A stretch of DNA of 64,000 nt from Stenotrophobium rhamnosiphilum (GCF_003052265.1 NZ_QANS01000004.1:124414-188413), one strand, 5' to 3'; shown: positions 17,735-27,317, counted from the stretch's first letter. Notes: generated from the letters alone by a model not told the origin. Numbers and translations: made by a program.

Positions 17735-17753
17735 ACTACCCGTTTCGGGTAGT
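17735..17753 (+). promoter_or_regulatory. Operator copy 2 (ACTACCC-N5-GGGTAGT)
   Basis: ACTACCC-GTTTC-GGGTAGT, preceded by GAG, followed after exactly 18 bp by TTCATAGTATGA, a probable -10 region. Same layout as copy 1 at 15180. It drives the Baeyer-Villiger/alcohol dehydrogenase gene set, leaving an untranslated leader of roughly 180 bases. Confidence 0.7.
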
Positions 17754-17968
17754 ACGACTGCCTCAAGCCGGTTCATAGTATGACCCTGAGAGAGAGGCCC
17801 AGCGGCTCAAAGTAGGCTGCTGGCGAATGTAGAACGAATGCTGCAGTAGGCCCGGGTTGATCCGGTTTGCTGCATTGAGCGCATGGCATCAGTGCGCTCT
17901 AGATCTATCCCTCTCGTTAATTGTCCCAAAACGCGGCGTGTGCCGCATTTGATCAAAGGGGTCACACG

Positions 17969-19591
17969 ATGAGTAGCGATCAGAGCAAATCTAATTCCCA
18001 AAGCACATACGACGTTCTGATCGTCGGTGCCGGTTGGTCGGGCATGTACATGCTTTATAAGTGTCGCCGCTTGGGTCTGACGGCGCGCGTCATCGAGAAG
18101 GGTTCCTCGGTTGGTGGCACTTGGTATTGGAATCGCTATCCCGGTTTGCACTGCGACGTCGAGAGCGTCGAATACTCCTTCTCCTTCGACAAGGAACTTC
18201 AAGAGGAATGGAATTGGTCTGAGCGCTACGCCTCGCAGCCAGAAATTCTTCGCTACGCTAATCATGTTGCTGATCGCTTTGATCTGCGTCGCGATATTTC
18301 CTTCAACACCAAAGTGCTGTCTTTGTCTTTTGATGAAGCAACCGGCACATGGGGCGCTGAAGTTGAAGGCCATGCACCACTACGCTCTAAGTATGTGGTG
18401 ATGGCGACCGGTTGTTTGTCTCATCCGAAAGATCCCGGCATCCCCGGTGTGGAAAACTTCAAAGGCGAGGTTTATCACACGGCGCAATGGCCGGAGAAGG
18501 CACCTGATTTTGCTGGCAAGCGCGTTGGCGTAATCGGCACCGGTTCTTCAGGAATTCAGACCATTCCAATTCTGGCTGAGCAGGCCGAACATCTTTATGT
18601 GTTCCAACGTACGCCTAGCTACAGCCTGCCTGCGCACAACAGTAAACTTAAGCCAGATTACGTGCGTGGCGTTAAAGATAATTATGAGCAGCTGCGTCAG
18701 GAAGCTCGCCAGCATATGGTTGGTATTCCTGCGCCGACTTACGCAATGTCAGTGTTCGACGTCGATGCCGCTGAACGCACAAGAATTTATCAATCGATTT
18801 ACGATCAGGGCAAGCCATTCGCGCTGATGGTTGCATTCGGCGATGTGCTGGTGAGTAAAGAAGCGAATCAGACCACGCAGGATTTTCTTGCAGACCGCAT
18901 CCGCTCGCGTGTGAACGATCCTGAGTTGGCTGAACAGTTGATTCCACGTTCACAGTACGCAGGCACTCGCAGACTTTGTATTGATACCAACTATTACGAA
19001 ACTTTTAATCGCAAAAACGTCACGCTGAAAAATCTACAAAAGGACCCAATCAAGCAGATTGTGTCGAACGGCGTGGAGACAGAAAGCGGCGTTCAAGAAC
19101 TGGATTGCCTGGTCTTCGCCACGGGTTATGACGCGATGACGGGCGCGCTGCTCGCGATTGATATTCGTGGACGTGGCGGCGTGACGCTTCAATCGAAATG
19201 GTCAGAAGGCCCACGCACGATGATGGGTTTGATGACGGCAGGATTTCCAAATCTGTTCACCGTCACTGGGCCTGGTAGCCCGGCGGTGCTGAGCAATATG
19301 GTGAATTCAATTGAGCAACACGTGGAGTGGATTGCCGACTGTCTGGCCTACATGGGTAAACAAGATAAGCAGCTGATTGAGGCAGACACAGAAGCCGAAA
19401 ATCAGTGGGTGAGCCACGTCAACGAAGTAGCCAACATGACGCTCTTCCCGCTAGGTAATACCTGGTACCTCGGCGCGAATGTCAAAGGCAAACCGCGAGT
19501 CTTTATGCCTTATATCGGTGGGGTGGGTACATATCGCCAATTGTGTGATCAAGTGGCGGCAGACGGATATCGTGGATTTATTACACAGTAA
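17969..19591 (+). CDS. Baeyer-Villiger monooxygenase, cyclohexanone monooxygenase-like
   Basis: A 540-residue type I BVMO that inserts oxygen next to a ketone to give an ester or lactone, using FAD and NADPH. The first Rossmann motif GAGWSG is at 20-25, GGTWYWNRYPG follows, and the BVMO fingerprint FKGEVYHTAQWP is at 164-175. The second dinucleotide motif is GTGSSG (about 191). Many blocks match Acinetobacter CHMO from memory (FQRTPSYS, YYETFNRKNV, CLVFATGYDAMTG, MTLFP). The ATG at 17969 has an AAGGGG site and fits the family N terminus; an upstream in-frame start at 17921 has none. It heads a same-strand set with the alcohol and aldehyde dehydrogenases. Confidence 0.93.
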   Translation: MSSDQSKSNSQSTYDVLIVGAGWSGMYMLYKCRRLGLTARVIEKGSSVGGTWYWNRYPGLHCDVESVEYSFSFDKELQEEWNWSERYASQPEILRYANHVADRFDLRRDISFNTKVLSLSFDEATGTWGAEVEGHAPLRSKYVVMATGCLSHPKDPGIPGVENFKGEVYHTAQWPEKAPDFAGKRVGVIGTGSSGIQTIPILAEQAEHLYVFQRTPSYSLPAHNSKLKPDYVRGVKDNYEQLRQEARQHMVGIPAPTYAMSVFDVDAAERTRIYQSIYDQGKPFALMVAFGDVLVSKEANQTTQDFLADRIRSRVNDPELAEQLIPRSQYAGTRRLCIDTNYYETFNRKNVTLKNLQKDPIKQIVSNGVETESGVQELDCLVFATGYDAMTGALLAIDIRGRGGVTLQSKWSEGPRTMMGLMTAGFPNLFTVTGPGSPAVLSNMVNSIEQHVEWIADCLAYMGKQDKQLIEADTEAENQWVSHVNEVANMTLFPLGNTWYLGANVKGKPRVFMPYIGGVGTYRQLCDQVAADGYRGFITQ

Positions 19592-19640
19592 GTGACCGTA
19601 AATATCAGTAAATGTTAGGGCCTAAAGGAGCGAGAGCACA

Positions 19641-21788
19641 ATGAAAAAACAACGCATAGTCGTTGCAATGCTGTCCTGTTTATTGGTGATTGCAGCGGGC
19701 TGTAACAAGCCAGCACCTACGAATGCCAGCGCACCAGCGGCAGCCAAAGCGGTGCCGGGTGCAACTGTAGACGGCGCGCGCATTATTGCTGCCGACAGTG
19801 AACCGGGCTCTTGGTTGAGCACGGGCAGAACCTACAGTGAGCAGCGCTTCAGCCCGCTGAAAAAAATCACTGCCGAGAACGTCAGCAAATTAGGTCTGGC
19901 ATGGACGTATAAGTTAGACGTTGATCGCGCGACAGAAGGCACGCCGATTATTGTCGACGGCACCATGTATGTGACTGGCGCTTATTCAATCGTTAGCGCG
20001 CTTGATCCAGTCACCGGCAAAGAACTGTGGAAGTTCGATCCGCAAGTGCCACGCGATAAAGATCGCGATGGTTGCTGTGACGTTGCCAACCGCGGCGTTG
20101 CCGTTTGGAAAGGCAAGGTTTATGTCGGCGCGTATGACGGTCGCTTGATTGCACTCGATGCTGCAACCGGTGCAAAAGTTTGGGACGTCGATACCGTTCT
20201 TGATCACAACAGAAGCTACACGATCACTGGTGCGCCGCGAATCATCAAAGGCAAAGTCATCATCGGCAATGGTGGTGCTGAGCTTGGCGTTCGCGGTTAC
20301 GTCAGTGCTTACGACGCTGTAGACGGAAAAATGATCTGGCGCTTCTTCACTGTGCCGGGTGATCCAGCCAAGCCTGCTGAAGATGCGGCGATGAAGCTTG
20401 CACTGCCAACGTGGAAGGGCAAGGAGTGGTGGAGCAATGGCGGTGGCGGTACGGCTTGGGACTCGATGGCCTATGACCCGGATCTTGATCTGCTCTATGT
20501 CGGTACAGGCAACGGTTCAATGTGGAATCGCGCGGTGCGTAGCCCAGGTGGCGGCGACAACTTGTTCCTGTCGTCGATCATGGCCGTGAGACCGGATACC
20601 GGCGAATACGTTTGGCATTACCAAACGACACCGGGCGACACATGGGATTACACCGCGACGCAGCACATCATCCTGGCTGATTTGAAGTTTGGTGATAAGG
20701 TTCGCAAGGTGCTGATGCAGGCGCCGAAGAACGGTTTCTTCTACGTGATTGATCGCACCACGGGTGAATTGATCTCGGCAGAAAAATACGGCCCAGCAAA
20801 TTGGGCATCGCATGTGGATATGAAGACCGGTCGTCCGGTTGAAAATCCTGCCGCTGATTGGGCGAAGAAGCCTGCGCTGGTGAGCCCGGGTCCGCTGGGT
20901 GCGCACAACTGGCAGCCGATGTCGTTCAATCCTGAAACGGGTTTGGTCTACATCCCGATGCAAGAAGCGATTGCGCTTTACGTGCCAGATCAAAAGCAGA
21001 AGTTCACGGGCAAGGGCAACTGGCATATGGGCTCGGCGCCAATCGCATTGCCTGAGAATGATGCGAAGGCATTGCAGGGCGTGATGGACATGCAGAAAGG
21101 TCATCTGATTGCATGGGACCCTGTTGCGAAGAAAGAAGTCTGGCGTCAGAGCTACGTCACCGTGTGGAACGGCGGCACTTTGAGCACGGCAGGCAATCTG
21201 GTTTTCCAAGGAACAGCAGACGGTCGTTTTGTTGCGTATGACGCCAAGAACGGCAAGAAGCTTTGGGAAACGCCAGCCAACACCGGTGTGATGGCTGGCC
21301 CTGTGACCTTTGAGATCAACGGCGAGCAATACGTCACCGTGGAAGCAGGTTGGGGCGGTGCATTCCCGCTGGCGCTGGGTGGACTTTCAGAGCCAGCAAA
21401 AGTGAAGTCGGAAGCGCGTGTGCTGACGTACAAGATTGGCGGCACACTCAAGCTCGCTCCGCCTAAGAACGAGCCAAAGATTCAGCCTAAGCAACCCACA
21501 GTAACTGCAGATGCCGCGACGATTAATAAAGGTCGCGATCTTTATAACGGTCATTGCGGCATGTGCCACGGTCCGAACACGCTTGCGGGTTCAGTCATTC
21601 CTGATCTGCGTTATCTGACGCAAGAGAAGCACGACATCTTTGCCGGCATTGTCGCTGGCGCATATCGCGCTAAAGGCATGCCTGGATTCTCTGACACGCT
21701 GAAACCGGAAGATGTTGAAGCCGTGCATCAGTACATCATCAAACGCGCTAATGATTTACAGGCTGACCTATCCGCCAAGGCGAAATAG
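19641..21788 (+). CDS. PQQ-dependent quinohaemoprotein alcohol dehydrogenase
   Basis: A 715-residue periplasmic enzyme oxidising an alcohol to an aldehyde. The eight-bladed PQQ propeller covers about 40-600. Visible features are the vicinal Cys pair [17 protein letters not shown] (metal-ligand Glu) and the catalytic Asp in [10 protein letters not shown]. Because the motif is DYT and not DYD, the extra Asp marking lanthanide enzymes is absent, so calcium is expected. A C-terminal cytochrome c domain has CGMCH (about 635-639) and an axial Met in GMPGF. The N terminus LVIAAGC looks like a lipobox, suggesting membrane tethering. It starts 49 bp after the BVMO. Electrons would pass through haem to the respiratory chain. 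Confidence 0.92.
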   Translation: MKKQRIVVAMLSCLLVIAAGCNKPAPTNASAPAAAKAVPGATVDGARIIAADSEPGSWLSTGRTYSEQRFSPLKKITAENVSKLGLAWTYKLDVDRATEGTPIIVDGTMYVTGAYSIVSALDPVTGKELWKFDPQVPRDKDRDGCCDVANRGVAVWKGKVYVGAYDGRLIALDAATGAKVWDVDTVLDHNRSYTITGAPRIIKGKVIIGNGGAELGVRGYVSAYDAVDGKMIWRFFTVPGDPAKPAEDAAMKLALPTWKGKEWWSNGGGGTAWDSMAYDPDLDLLYVGTGNGSMWNRAVRSPGGGDNLFLSSIMAVRPDTGEYVWHYQTTPGDTWDYTATQHIILADLKFGDKVRKVLMQAPKNGFFYVIDRTTGELISAEKYGPANWASHVDMKTGRPVENPAADWAKKPALVSPGPLGAHNWQPMSFNPETGLVYIPMQEAIALYVPDQKQKFTGKGNWHMGSAPIALPENDAKALQGVMDMQKGHLIAWDPVAKKEVWRQSYVTVWNGGTLSTAGNLVFQGTADGRFVAYDAKNGKKLWETPANTGVMAGPVTFEINGEQYVTVEAGWGGAFPLALGGLSEPAKVKSEARVLTYKIGGTLKLAPPKNEPKIQPKQPTVTADAATINKGRDLYNGHCGMCHGPNTLAGSVIPDLRYLTQEKHDIFAGIVAGAYRAKGMPGFSDTLKPEDVEAVHQYIIKRANDLQADLSAKAK

Positions 21789-21825
21789 TTCGGTTGTAGA
21801 AATCACTCACCAGTAAATTCCGAAT

Positions 21826-21868
21826 CGAATCTGCCTGCTACTCCCGCTTACGCGGGGTGGCAGATTCG
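21826..21868. repeat. Long hairpin in the alcohol/aldehyde dehydrogenase spacer
   Basis: Perfect 10-bp arms CGAATCTGCC / GGCAGATTCG around an inner CTCCCGC-TTAC-GCGGGG hairpin. No T run follows, so it looks more like a REP-type or mRNA-stabilising element than a terminator. It lies 26 bp before the aldehyde dehydrogenase ATG. Confidence 0.55.
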
Positions 21869-21893
21869 CTTCGCTCAGCGATAGGAAAAAGAA

Positions 21894-23336
21894 ATGAGCA
21901 ATTACAGCCGTAACGAATTTTTCATCGGTGGCGAATGGGTTAAGCCTTCTTCAAGCCGACGCTTTGAAATCATCAACGCCACGACGGAAGAAAGTCTGGG
22001 CTCCGTGCCAGAAGCCGTGCAGGCCGACGTTGATCGCGCAGTAGCTGCAGCGCGTCATGCTTTCGATAAATCTGGATGGGCGACCTCATCAGTTGCTGAG
22101 CGTGCCGCAACGATGGGGCGCTTTGCTGAAGCACTGACCAAGCGTGCAGATCAAATTGCTCGCCTTGTCAGCATGCAAAACGGCATGCCCTCAGCACTGG
22201 CCGCAATGTTTGAAGGCTCTCTGCCGGTTGGTCTGCTCGGTTATTACGCAGAACTTATTTCAAGTCTTCAGACTGAAGAGAAGCGTCCTTCGCAGATGGG
22301 CAAGGAAACGATTGTTACGCGCAGCCCAATCGGCGTGGTTGCAGCGATTGTGCCTTGGAACTATCCAGTGGCATTGGCGATGAGCAAGATTGCTCCGGCA
22401 ATGGCCGCAGGTTGCACGGTTGTGATTAAACCTTCGCCAGGAACGGTGTTGGATAGCTATCTGATTGCAGAAGCTGCGATTGAGGCCAAGGTTCCAGCGG
22501 GTGTGATCAATTGGGTTGCAGCTGATCGCGAAGTGGGTGCGTATCTGGTTTCGCATCCGGGCGTCGACAAAGTAGCTTTCACCGGTTCGACCGCAGCAGG
22601 TCGTTTGGTTGCGCGCGCATGCGGCGAATTGCTGCGTCCTGTCACGCTGGAGCTGGGTGGCAAGTCTGCGGCAGTCATTCTTGATGATGCGGATATGAGT
22701 CAGGTGCTGGCGAATCTGCCGATGGTATCGCTGATCAACAATGGACAGACTTGCTTCAGTTGCACGCGCATTCTGGCGCCAGCGAATCGCTACAAAGATA
22801 TCGTCGATGCGATTGCATCAACGGTGTCTGGCCTGACCGTTGGCGATCCGCTTGATGCTGCGACGCACATTGGTCCGATGGCATCGTCGGCGCATCGCGA
22901 TCGCGTTGAAGGTTTCATCTCCAAAGGAAAAGCCGAAGGCCGTTTGGTTGTCGGTGGCGGTCGCCCACAAAATCTGAAGCGTGGCTGGTTTGTGCAACCG
23001 ACTGTTTTCTCCGATGTGAACAATGAATCGCTGATTGCACGCGAAGAAATCTTCGGGCCAGTGCTGGCCGTGATTCCGTATAAAGACGAGGCCGATGCCA
23101 TCCGCATCGCCAACGACACCATCTATGGTCTCGGTGGAACCGTTTGGAGCGCTGATCCTGAACGTGCTCTGCGCGTAGCAAGTCGAGTCCAGACCGGCAC
23201 TGTTGGCATCAACGGTTATGCGCCATCGGTGGGTTCACCTTTCGGTGGGGTGAAGGCTAGTGGCCTTGGCCGTGAGCTGGGTCCGGAAGCGTTGTCTGGC
23301 TATCAACAGTTGAAATCGACTTATGTAATGGGTTGA
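21894..23336 (+). CDS. NAD(P)-dependent aldehyde dehydrogenase
   Basis: A 480-residue ALDH superfamily enzyme with complete motifs: PWNYPVALAMSKIAPAMAAGC (Rossmann region), FTGSTAAGR, the general-base Glu in LELGGKS (about 253), the nucleophile Cys in NNGQTCFS (about 286), [10 protein letters not shown] and the C-terminal PFGGVKASGLGRELG. It oxidises an aldehyde to the acid. It follows the PQQ alcohol dehydrogenase by 105 bp and precedes the PqqU-like receptor by 58 bp. In the proposed pathway it takes the aldehyde made from the lactone- or ester-derived alcohol and passes the acid to the acyl-CoA synthetase. Confidence 0.92.
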   Translation: MSNYSRNEFFIGGEWVKPSSSRRFEIINATTEESLGSVPEAVQADVDRAVAAARHAFDKSGWATSSVAERAATMGRFAEALTKRADQIARLVSMQNGMPSALAAMFEGSLPVGLLGYYAELISSLQTEEKRPSQMGKETIVTRSPIGVVAAIVPWNYPVALAMSKIAPAMAAGCTVVIKPSPGTVLDSYLIAEAAIEAKVPAGVINWVAADREVGAYLVSHPGVDKVAFTGSTAAGRLVARACGELLRPVTLELGGKSAAVILDDADMSQVLANLPMVSLINNGQTCFSCTRILAPANRYKDIVDAIASTVSGLTVGDPLDAATHIGPMASSAHRDRVEGFISKGKAEGRLVVGGGRPQNLKRGWFVQPTVFSDVNNESLIAREEIFGPVLAVIPYKDEADAIRIANDTIYGLGGTVWSADPERALRVASRVQTGTVGINGYAPSVGSPFGGVKASGLGRELGPEALSGYQQLKSTYVMG

Positions 23337-23394
23337 TTGATGGGTGCCAGTTCCTGCACCATCCCGGATTCATATCGCGAGTGATTGCCTTTAA

Positions 23395-25560
23395 ATGTCT
23401 GATTTAAGCTCGAATGGATTCGGATGGTCTGGTTCACGTGTCGCGATGCAGATCGCAAGCGTTATTGCTGCGGGGCTTTGTATTACCAATGCTTCCGCCG
23501 CTGAACCAGCTCCGCAGGAACTTGGCACCGTCACCGTTACCGCCACGCGTATCGCAGAGACGCCTTACAACGTTCCGGCATCAATCAGCGTGGTGTCGGG
23601 CGAAACGTTTAGCAACGACACGCTCGGCGTAAATCTGTCAGAAGGCGTGCGCGCTGTGCCCGGTTTGCTGGCGCGCAATCGACAGGATTACGCGCAGGAA
23701 GAACAAGTTTCTATTCGTGGCTTTGGTGCCAACTCGACTTTCGGCATCCTCGGTGTGCGTCTTTATGTCGATGACATTCCAGCGACACAGCCGGACGGGC
23801 AGGGCGCTGTCAGCAATTTCAACTATGCCTCTGCGGATCGCGTTGAAGTATTGCGTGGACCTTTCTCAACGCTCTACGGAAATTCTGCAGGTGGCGTGAT
23901 TGCGATCTACACCGCCGATGGCGCTGAAGTACCGACGATCAGTGGCGGCGCAACTGGCGGCAGTTACGGGACTTATCGTGCAGACCTAGGTACCAGCGGC
24001 ACCAAAGGCATTACGGATTACAACCTTCACTTCACGCATTTCTACACCGACGGTTATCGCCAACATGCGCGTGCGCGGCGTGAATCGTTTAATGGCAAGG
24101 TTAATTTTCAGCTCAGTGAGCGCAGTCGCTTAAGTCTGCTCGGCAACTTTTTATCTGCGCCATTGGTGCAAGATCCAATGGGCCTTACTCCGGCCATGTT
24201 TGATGCCAATCCTCGTCAGGTGGCGGCACCGGCGAACACTTACAACACACGCAAAAGCACGCAGCAGGCACAGTTGGGTGCGGTGTATGAGTACAAACCC
24301 AGCGACGCGCAGAGTTTTCGTGTGCTGACCTATTACGGTCAGCGACTGATTACGCAGTTTCTCTCGATTCCAAGAGCCAATCAGTTAGCAGCGGCAAGCC
24401 CTGGTGGTGCGATTAATCTGAATAATATTTACAGCGGTGGCGATGCACGCTGGACTTATAAAAGTAATTTCTTGGAACGGCCATTTAATGTTGTGGCTGG
24501 ATTGACCTTCGATAATTTCAATCAGCATCGCAAGGGCTACAACAACTTCACTAGCGTTACCGACCTTGGCGTTCAAGGCACGCTGCGTCGTGATGAGCGC
24601 AACAATGTCTATAACTTTGATCAATACCTAGAAGCAAACTGGGCGTTTGCCGAGCAGTGGTTGGCATTCGCTGGTGTTCGTCGGAGTCAGGTTAATTTCG
24701 ATTCCGATGATCAGTATCCAGTCGATGTTAATCACCCAGATACCAGCGGCAGCAAACACTATGTAGCGACCACTCCAGTCGCAGGCTTGTTGTATAAAGT
24801 AAAACCTTGGATGAATTTGCACGCTTCATATGGAGCAGGTTTTCAAACGCCGACGATCGACCAGCTTTCTTATCGTCTTGATGGCAGCGCAGGTCTCAAC
24901 TTTGGTTTGAAGCCTGCACGCAGCAACAATGGCGAAGTCGGCGCCAAGTTTCGTTTAGCTACGCACACGCAAGCCAATGTCGCTGTGTTTGGCGCGATCA
25001 CGCGTAAGGAACTGGTAATTGCGAGCAATACCTTTGGCCGTTCGACGTATCAGAACGTCGGCAGCACGCGACGTAGGGGCGTGGAAGCGGGGCTTGATAC
25101 TGAGCTGGCTACTGACTGGAAATTGCAGCTGGCCTATACCTATGTTGATGCGACAGTGCGCGAAGCCTATTTAACTTGCGCTGGCCCGGGCTGTACCACG
25201 CCGACCGTTCCGGTGGCTGTTGGTAATCGCTTGCCGGGCGTGCCGCAATCCAATGCATTCGTCGCGCTACGTTGGGGCGGTGAGACGGGTTGGCATGCGG
25301 GATTGAATGGTCAGTATCTAAGTAAGATTGCGGCCAATGACACCAACACTGTTTATGCGCCGAGCTATGGTCTGCTCGGTCTGGATACAGGTTATGTGTT
25401 TGTACTTCCGCGCTGGCGTGTCCGTACCTTTGTACGCGTCGATAATCTTCTTGATAAGAGTTATGTCAGCGCGATTAGCGTCAACGATGGCAATGGACGC
25501 TTCTACTATCCGGGTACCGATCGCACTGCGATGGCGGGCTTCAGCTTTGAGTGGAAGTAA
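23395..25560 (+). CDS. pqqU: PqqU/YncD-like TonB-dependent receptor (probable PQQ importer)
   Basis: A 721-residue TonB receptor: signal peptide about 1-35, TonB box LGTVTVTATR, plug and barrel. It closely follows E. coli PqqU (YncD) as I recall it. Shared blocks are VPGLLARNRQDYAQEEQVSIRGFG, LYVDDIPATQPDGQG, EVLRGPFSTLYGN, FDNFNQHRKGYNNF, TPTIDQLSYR, NFGLKPARS and a C-terminal RFYYPG. PqqU imports the cofactor PQQ across the outer membrane. Its place right after the PQQ alcohol dehydrogenase and aldehyde dehydrogenase supports that role. Start is the ATG at 23395 or one at 23446. A small hairpin (about 23338-23362) precedes it. Confidence 0.82.
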   Translation: MSDLSSNGFGWSGSRVAMQIASVIAAGLCITNASAAEPAPQELGTVTVTATRIAETPYNVPASISVVSGETFSNDTLGVNLSEGVRAVPGLLARNRQDYAQEEQVSIRGFGANSTFGILGVRLYVDDIPATQPDGQGAVSNFNYASADRVEVLRGPFSTLYGNSAGGVIAIYTADGAEVPTISGGATGGSYGTYRADLGTSGTKGITDYNLHFTHFYTDGYRQHARARRESFNGKVNFQLSERSRLSLLGNFLSAPLVQDPMGLTPAMFDANPRQVAAPANTYNTRKSTQQAQLGAVYEYKPSDAQSFRVLTYYGQRLITQFLSIPRANQLAAASPGGAINLNNIYSGGDARWTYKSNFLERPFNVVAGLTFDNFNQHRKGYNNFTSVTDLGVQGTLRRDERNNVYNFDQYLEANWAFAEQWLAFAGVRRSQVNFDSDDQYPVDVNHPDTSGSKHYVATTPVAGLLYKVKPWMNLHASYGAGFQTPTIDQLSYRLDGSAGLNFGLKPARSNNGEVGAKFRLATHTQANVAVFGAITRKELVIASNTFGRSTYQNVGSTRRRGVEAGLDTELATDWKLQLAYTYVDATVREAYLTCAGPGCTTPTVPVAVGNRLPGVPQSNAFVALRWGGETGWHAGLNGQYLSKIAANDTNTVYAPSYGLLGLDTGYVFVLPRWRVRTFVRVDNLLDKSYVSAISVNDGNGRFYYPGTDRTAMAGFSFEWK

Positions 25561-25569
25561 AATCTTCCA

Positions 25570-25800
25570 TTAGGCTTCGTCCTTGAAGGCATGTTCATGC
25601 CGCGCAGGGGGCGTCAGTATAGAAAGCTTGGCTACGATTTCTCGTATGTCCGCCGAGGCATCCATCACTCCGTGCCAGTCTTCCTTGCGCGTGCACATCA
25701 TTAAATAGTCTTTCATCAGTTGAAGATCACGCTTCAACTGAACCGAGTGTTTTTCGGCGGGATCGCGTATCGGTCGAACTATTTGAGTTTCGGAGTTCAT
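25570..25800 (-). CDS. Small hypothetical protein
   Basis: 76 residues, soluble, unrecognised. It has a predicted helical middle (KHSVQLKRDLQLMKDYLMMC, then VMDASADIREIVAKL). An AGGAA ribosome site lies 9 bp before the ATG. It begins 16 bp after the DUF3309 miniprotein stop on the same strand, so the two form a small operon convergent with pqqU. No functional claim can be made. Confidence 0.6.
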   Translation of the reverse strand: MNSETQIVRPIRDPAEKHSVQLKRDLQLMKDYLMMCTRKEDWHGVMDASADIREIVAKLSILTPPARHEHAFKDEA

Positions 25801-25816
25801 GTTGTTGCTTCCTGAC

Positions 25817-25972
25817 TCAGATATGGCCCATCAGTAATAGGGCGAGAACGATGATGGCAACGAGGGCTAGGCCGCTGCTGGGAAAGTAGCCCCATTCTCT
25901 GCTGTGAGGCCACGCTGGTAGTGCGCCAATCAGAAAAATAATTGAAACGATTAATAGAATGGGACCGAGCAT
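25817..25972 (-). CDS. DUF3309-family miniprotein
   Basis: 51 residues: MLGPILLIVSIIFLIGALPAW, then PHSREWGYFPSSGLALVAI and a hydrophobic C terminus ending LLLMGHI. The pattern of two short membrane helices around a central ALPxWPHSRxWGYxPS motif is the DUF3309 family signature. The AGGAG site lies 8 bp before the ATG. Function unknown; an inner-membrane hairpin protein often found near stress genes. Cotranscribed with the 76-residue gene below it. Confidence 0.85.
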   Translation of the reverse strand: MLGPILLIVSIIFLIGALPAWPHSREWGYFPSSGLALVAIIVLALLLMGHI

Positions 25973-26151
25973 GACGTATCTCCTAAGATTGATCACTTGT
26001 AGAAATATCTATCTGGATTGTTCTCCTCAATAAGCGCGACATCGGTCTGTCATCCCACATAGCGCGTGAAAGATTTCTCCTGAAACAACTGCGCGTACGC
26101 AAGCGTACAGACGCTTAAATCGGTTGCTGTATCAATGGAAGCGACGGGATT

Positions 26152-26922
26152 GTGTCCACCGTTGTCGTTTTCATGCAGGCACTTCATCTTTATCGTGAGG
26201 TCTGCAAATTGTCCGCTCAATCACAGAACAACCGTTTGCTAGCCAGCCTTCCACAGCCAGAGCAAGAGCGTTTATTTCCTCACTTGGAACTAGTGTCGTT
26301 GAAGCTTGGTGAGGTCGTGTACGAATCGGGACTCGCCCTTGAGTACGCTTATTTCCCAATCGACTGCATTGTGTCTTTGTTGTATGTGATGTTGGATGGT
26401 GATTCTTCTGAGACGGCCATGGTCGGCAATGAGGGTATGGTGGGTGTTGCCCTGTTCATGGGTGGTGAAGCCACTATCGGCCGCGCAGTGGTGCAGAGCG
26501 ATGGATTTGCATTCAGACTTAAGGCTGTAACCTTGAAGCAAGAGTTCAAGCGTTCCGAGGCTTTGCAGAATTTATTGCTGCGCTATGCGCAGGCCTTGCT
26601 AACTCAGACGGTACAGACGGCCGCATGTAACAAGCATCACTCTGTGCCACAACAACTCATCCGCTGGCTTCTGCTCGGGCTTGATCGATTGCCAGAAAGT
26701 AAACTGATGATGACGCAAGGGCTGATCGCCAATATGTTGGGCGTACGTCGTGATGGTGTGGGTGACGCAGTGGGCGCTCTGCAGGCGGCGAAATTAATCA
26801 CTTACGACAATGGCACGATGACCGTGCTTGATCGTCCGCGTTTGGAAAAAGCCGCCTGCGAATGTTACTTCGTGGTCAAGAAAGAATTTGATCGTCTGCT
26901 GCCGGACGTTAAAGCGAGCTAG
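26152..26922 (+). CDS. Crp/Fnr-family transcriptional regulator
   Basis: About 256 residues: an N-terminal cyclic-nucleotide-binding-like beta-roll (about 35-150; FPHLELVSLKLGEVVYESG, FPIDCIVSLLYVMLDGDSSE, GNEGMVGVALFMGG), a dimer helix, and a Crp-type winged helix (LMMTQGLIANMLGVRRDGVGDAVGALQAAKLI). The classic cAMP-contact arginine segment is not obvious, so the ligand may differ. The start is uncertain: GTG at 26152 or ATG at 26173, neither with a strong ribosome site. Flanking genes are stress or envelope related; targets unknown. Confidence 0.85.
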   Translation: MSTVVVFMQALHLYREVCKLSAQSQNNRLLASLPQPEQERLFPHLELVSLKLGEVVYESGLALEYAYFPIDCIVSLLYVMLDGDSSETAMVGNEGMVGVALFMGGEATIGRAVVQSDGFAFRLKAVTLKQEFKRSEALQNLLLRYAQALLTQTVQTAACNKHHSVPQQLIRWLLLGLDRLPESKLMMTQGLIANMLGVRRDGVGDAVGALQAAKLITYDNGTMTVLDRPRLEKAACECYFVVKKEFDRLLPDVKAS

Positions 26923-26939
26923 TTCAGTAGCGTCCTGCT

Positions 26940-27317
26940 TTATAAAGCGAGCGGCTGCTGAATAATGCAGGTTAGTAATAGTCCAAATCCTGCGACTGCA
27001 AGTAGTCCGTGGCCAATCATCAGCGCGATAGGCAGTGGTAATTGCTTCCAGTGAAAAAGCAGATTCATGACTGCGCCGCCGGCAGCAGCGATGATAAAAA
27101 ATGCTAAGGCGATTTCTGCGATTTGCGGGATGCCACCCGCTACAGCGGCGTAGATCAACAGCGTCAAACCAGCGACTGCCAATAAACCATGGCCCATGGC
27201 AAGCCAAGCCGGAGGATGCGGGCGGCCACTGAGACGTATTCCTGCCATCAGCAAACCGCCAAGGGCAGCTAAGCCAAATAGCGCAGCAGCGGTTTGTAGC
27301 ATTGCATAAGTTTCCAT
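26940..27317 (-). CDS. Four-helix membrane protein with internal duplication
   Basis: 125 residues, almost entirely hydrophobic, with four predicted transmembrane segments. The two halves repeat each other: MGHGLLAVAGLTLLIY in the first and IGHGLLAVAGFGLLLT in the second, each preceded by a helix. This indicates internal gene duplication. I do not know a function for the family. It is convergent with the Crp-type gene (17 bp apart) and divergent from the PRC-barrel gene. Confidence 0.7.
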   Translation of the reverse strand: METYAMLQTAAALFGLAALGGLLMAGIRLSGRPHPPAWLAMGHGLLAVAGLTLLIYAAVAGGIPQIAEIALAFFIIAAAGGAVMNLLFHWKQLPLPIALMIGHGLLAVAGFGLLLTCIIQQPLAL

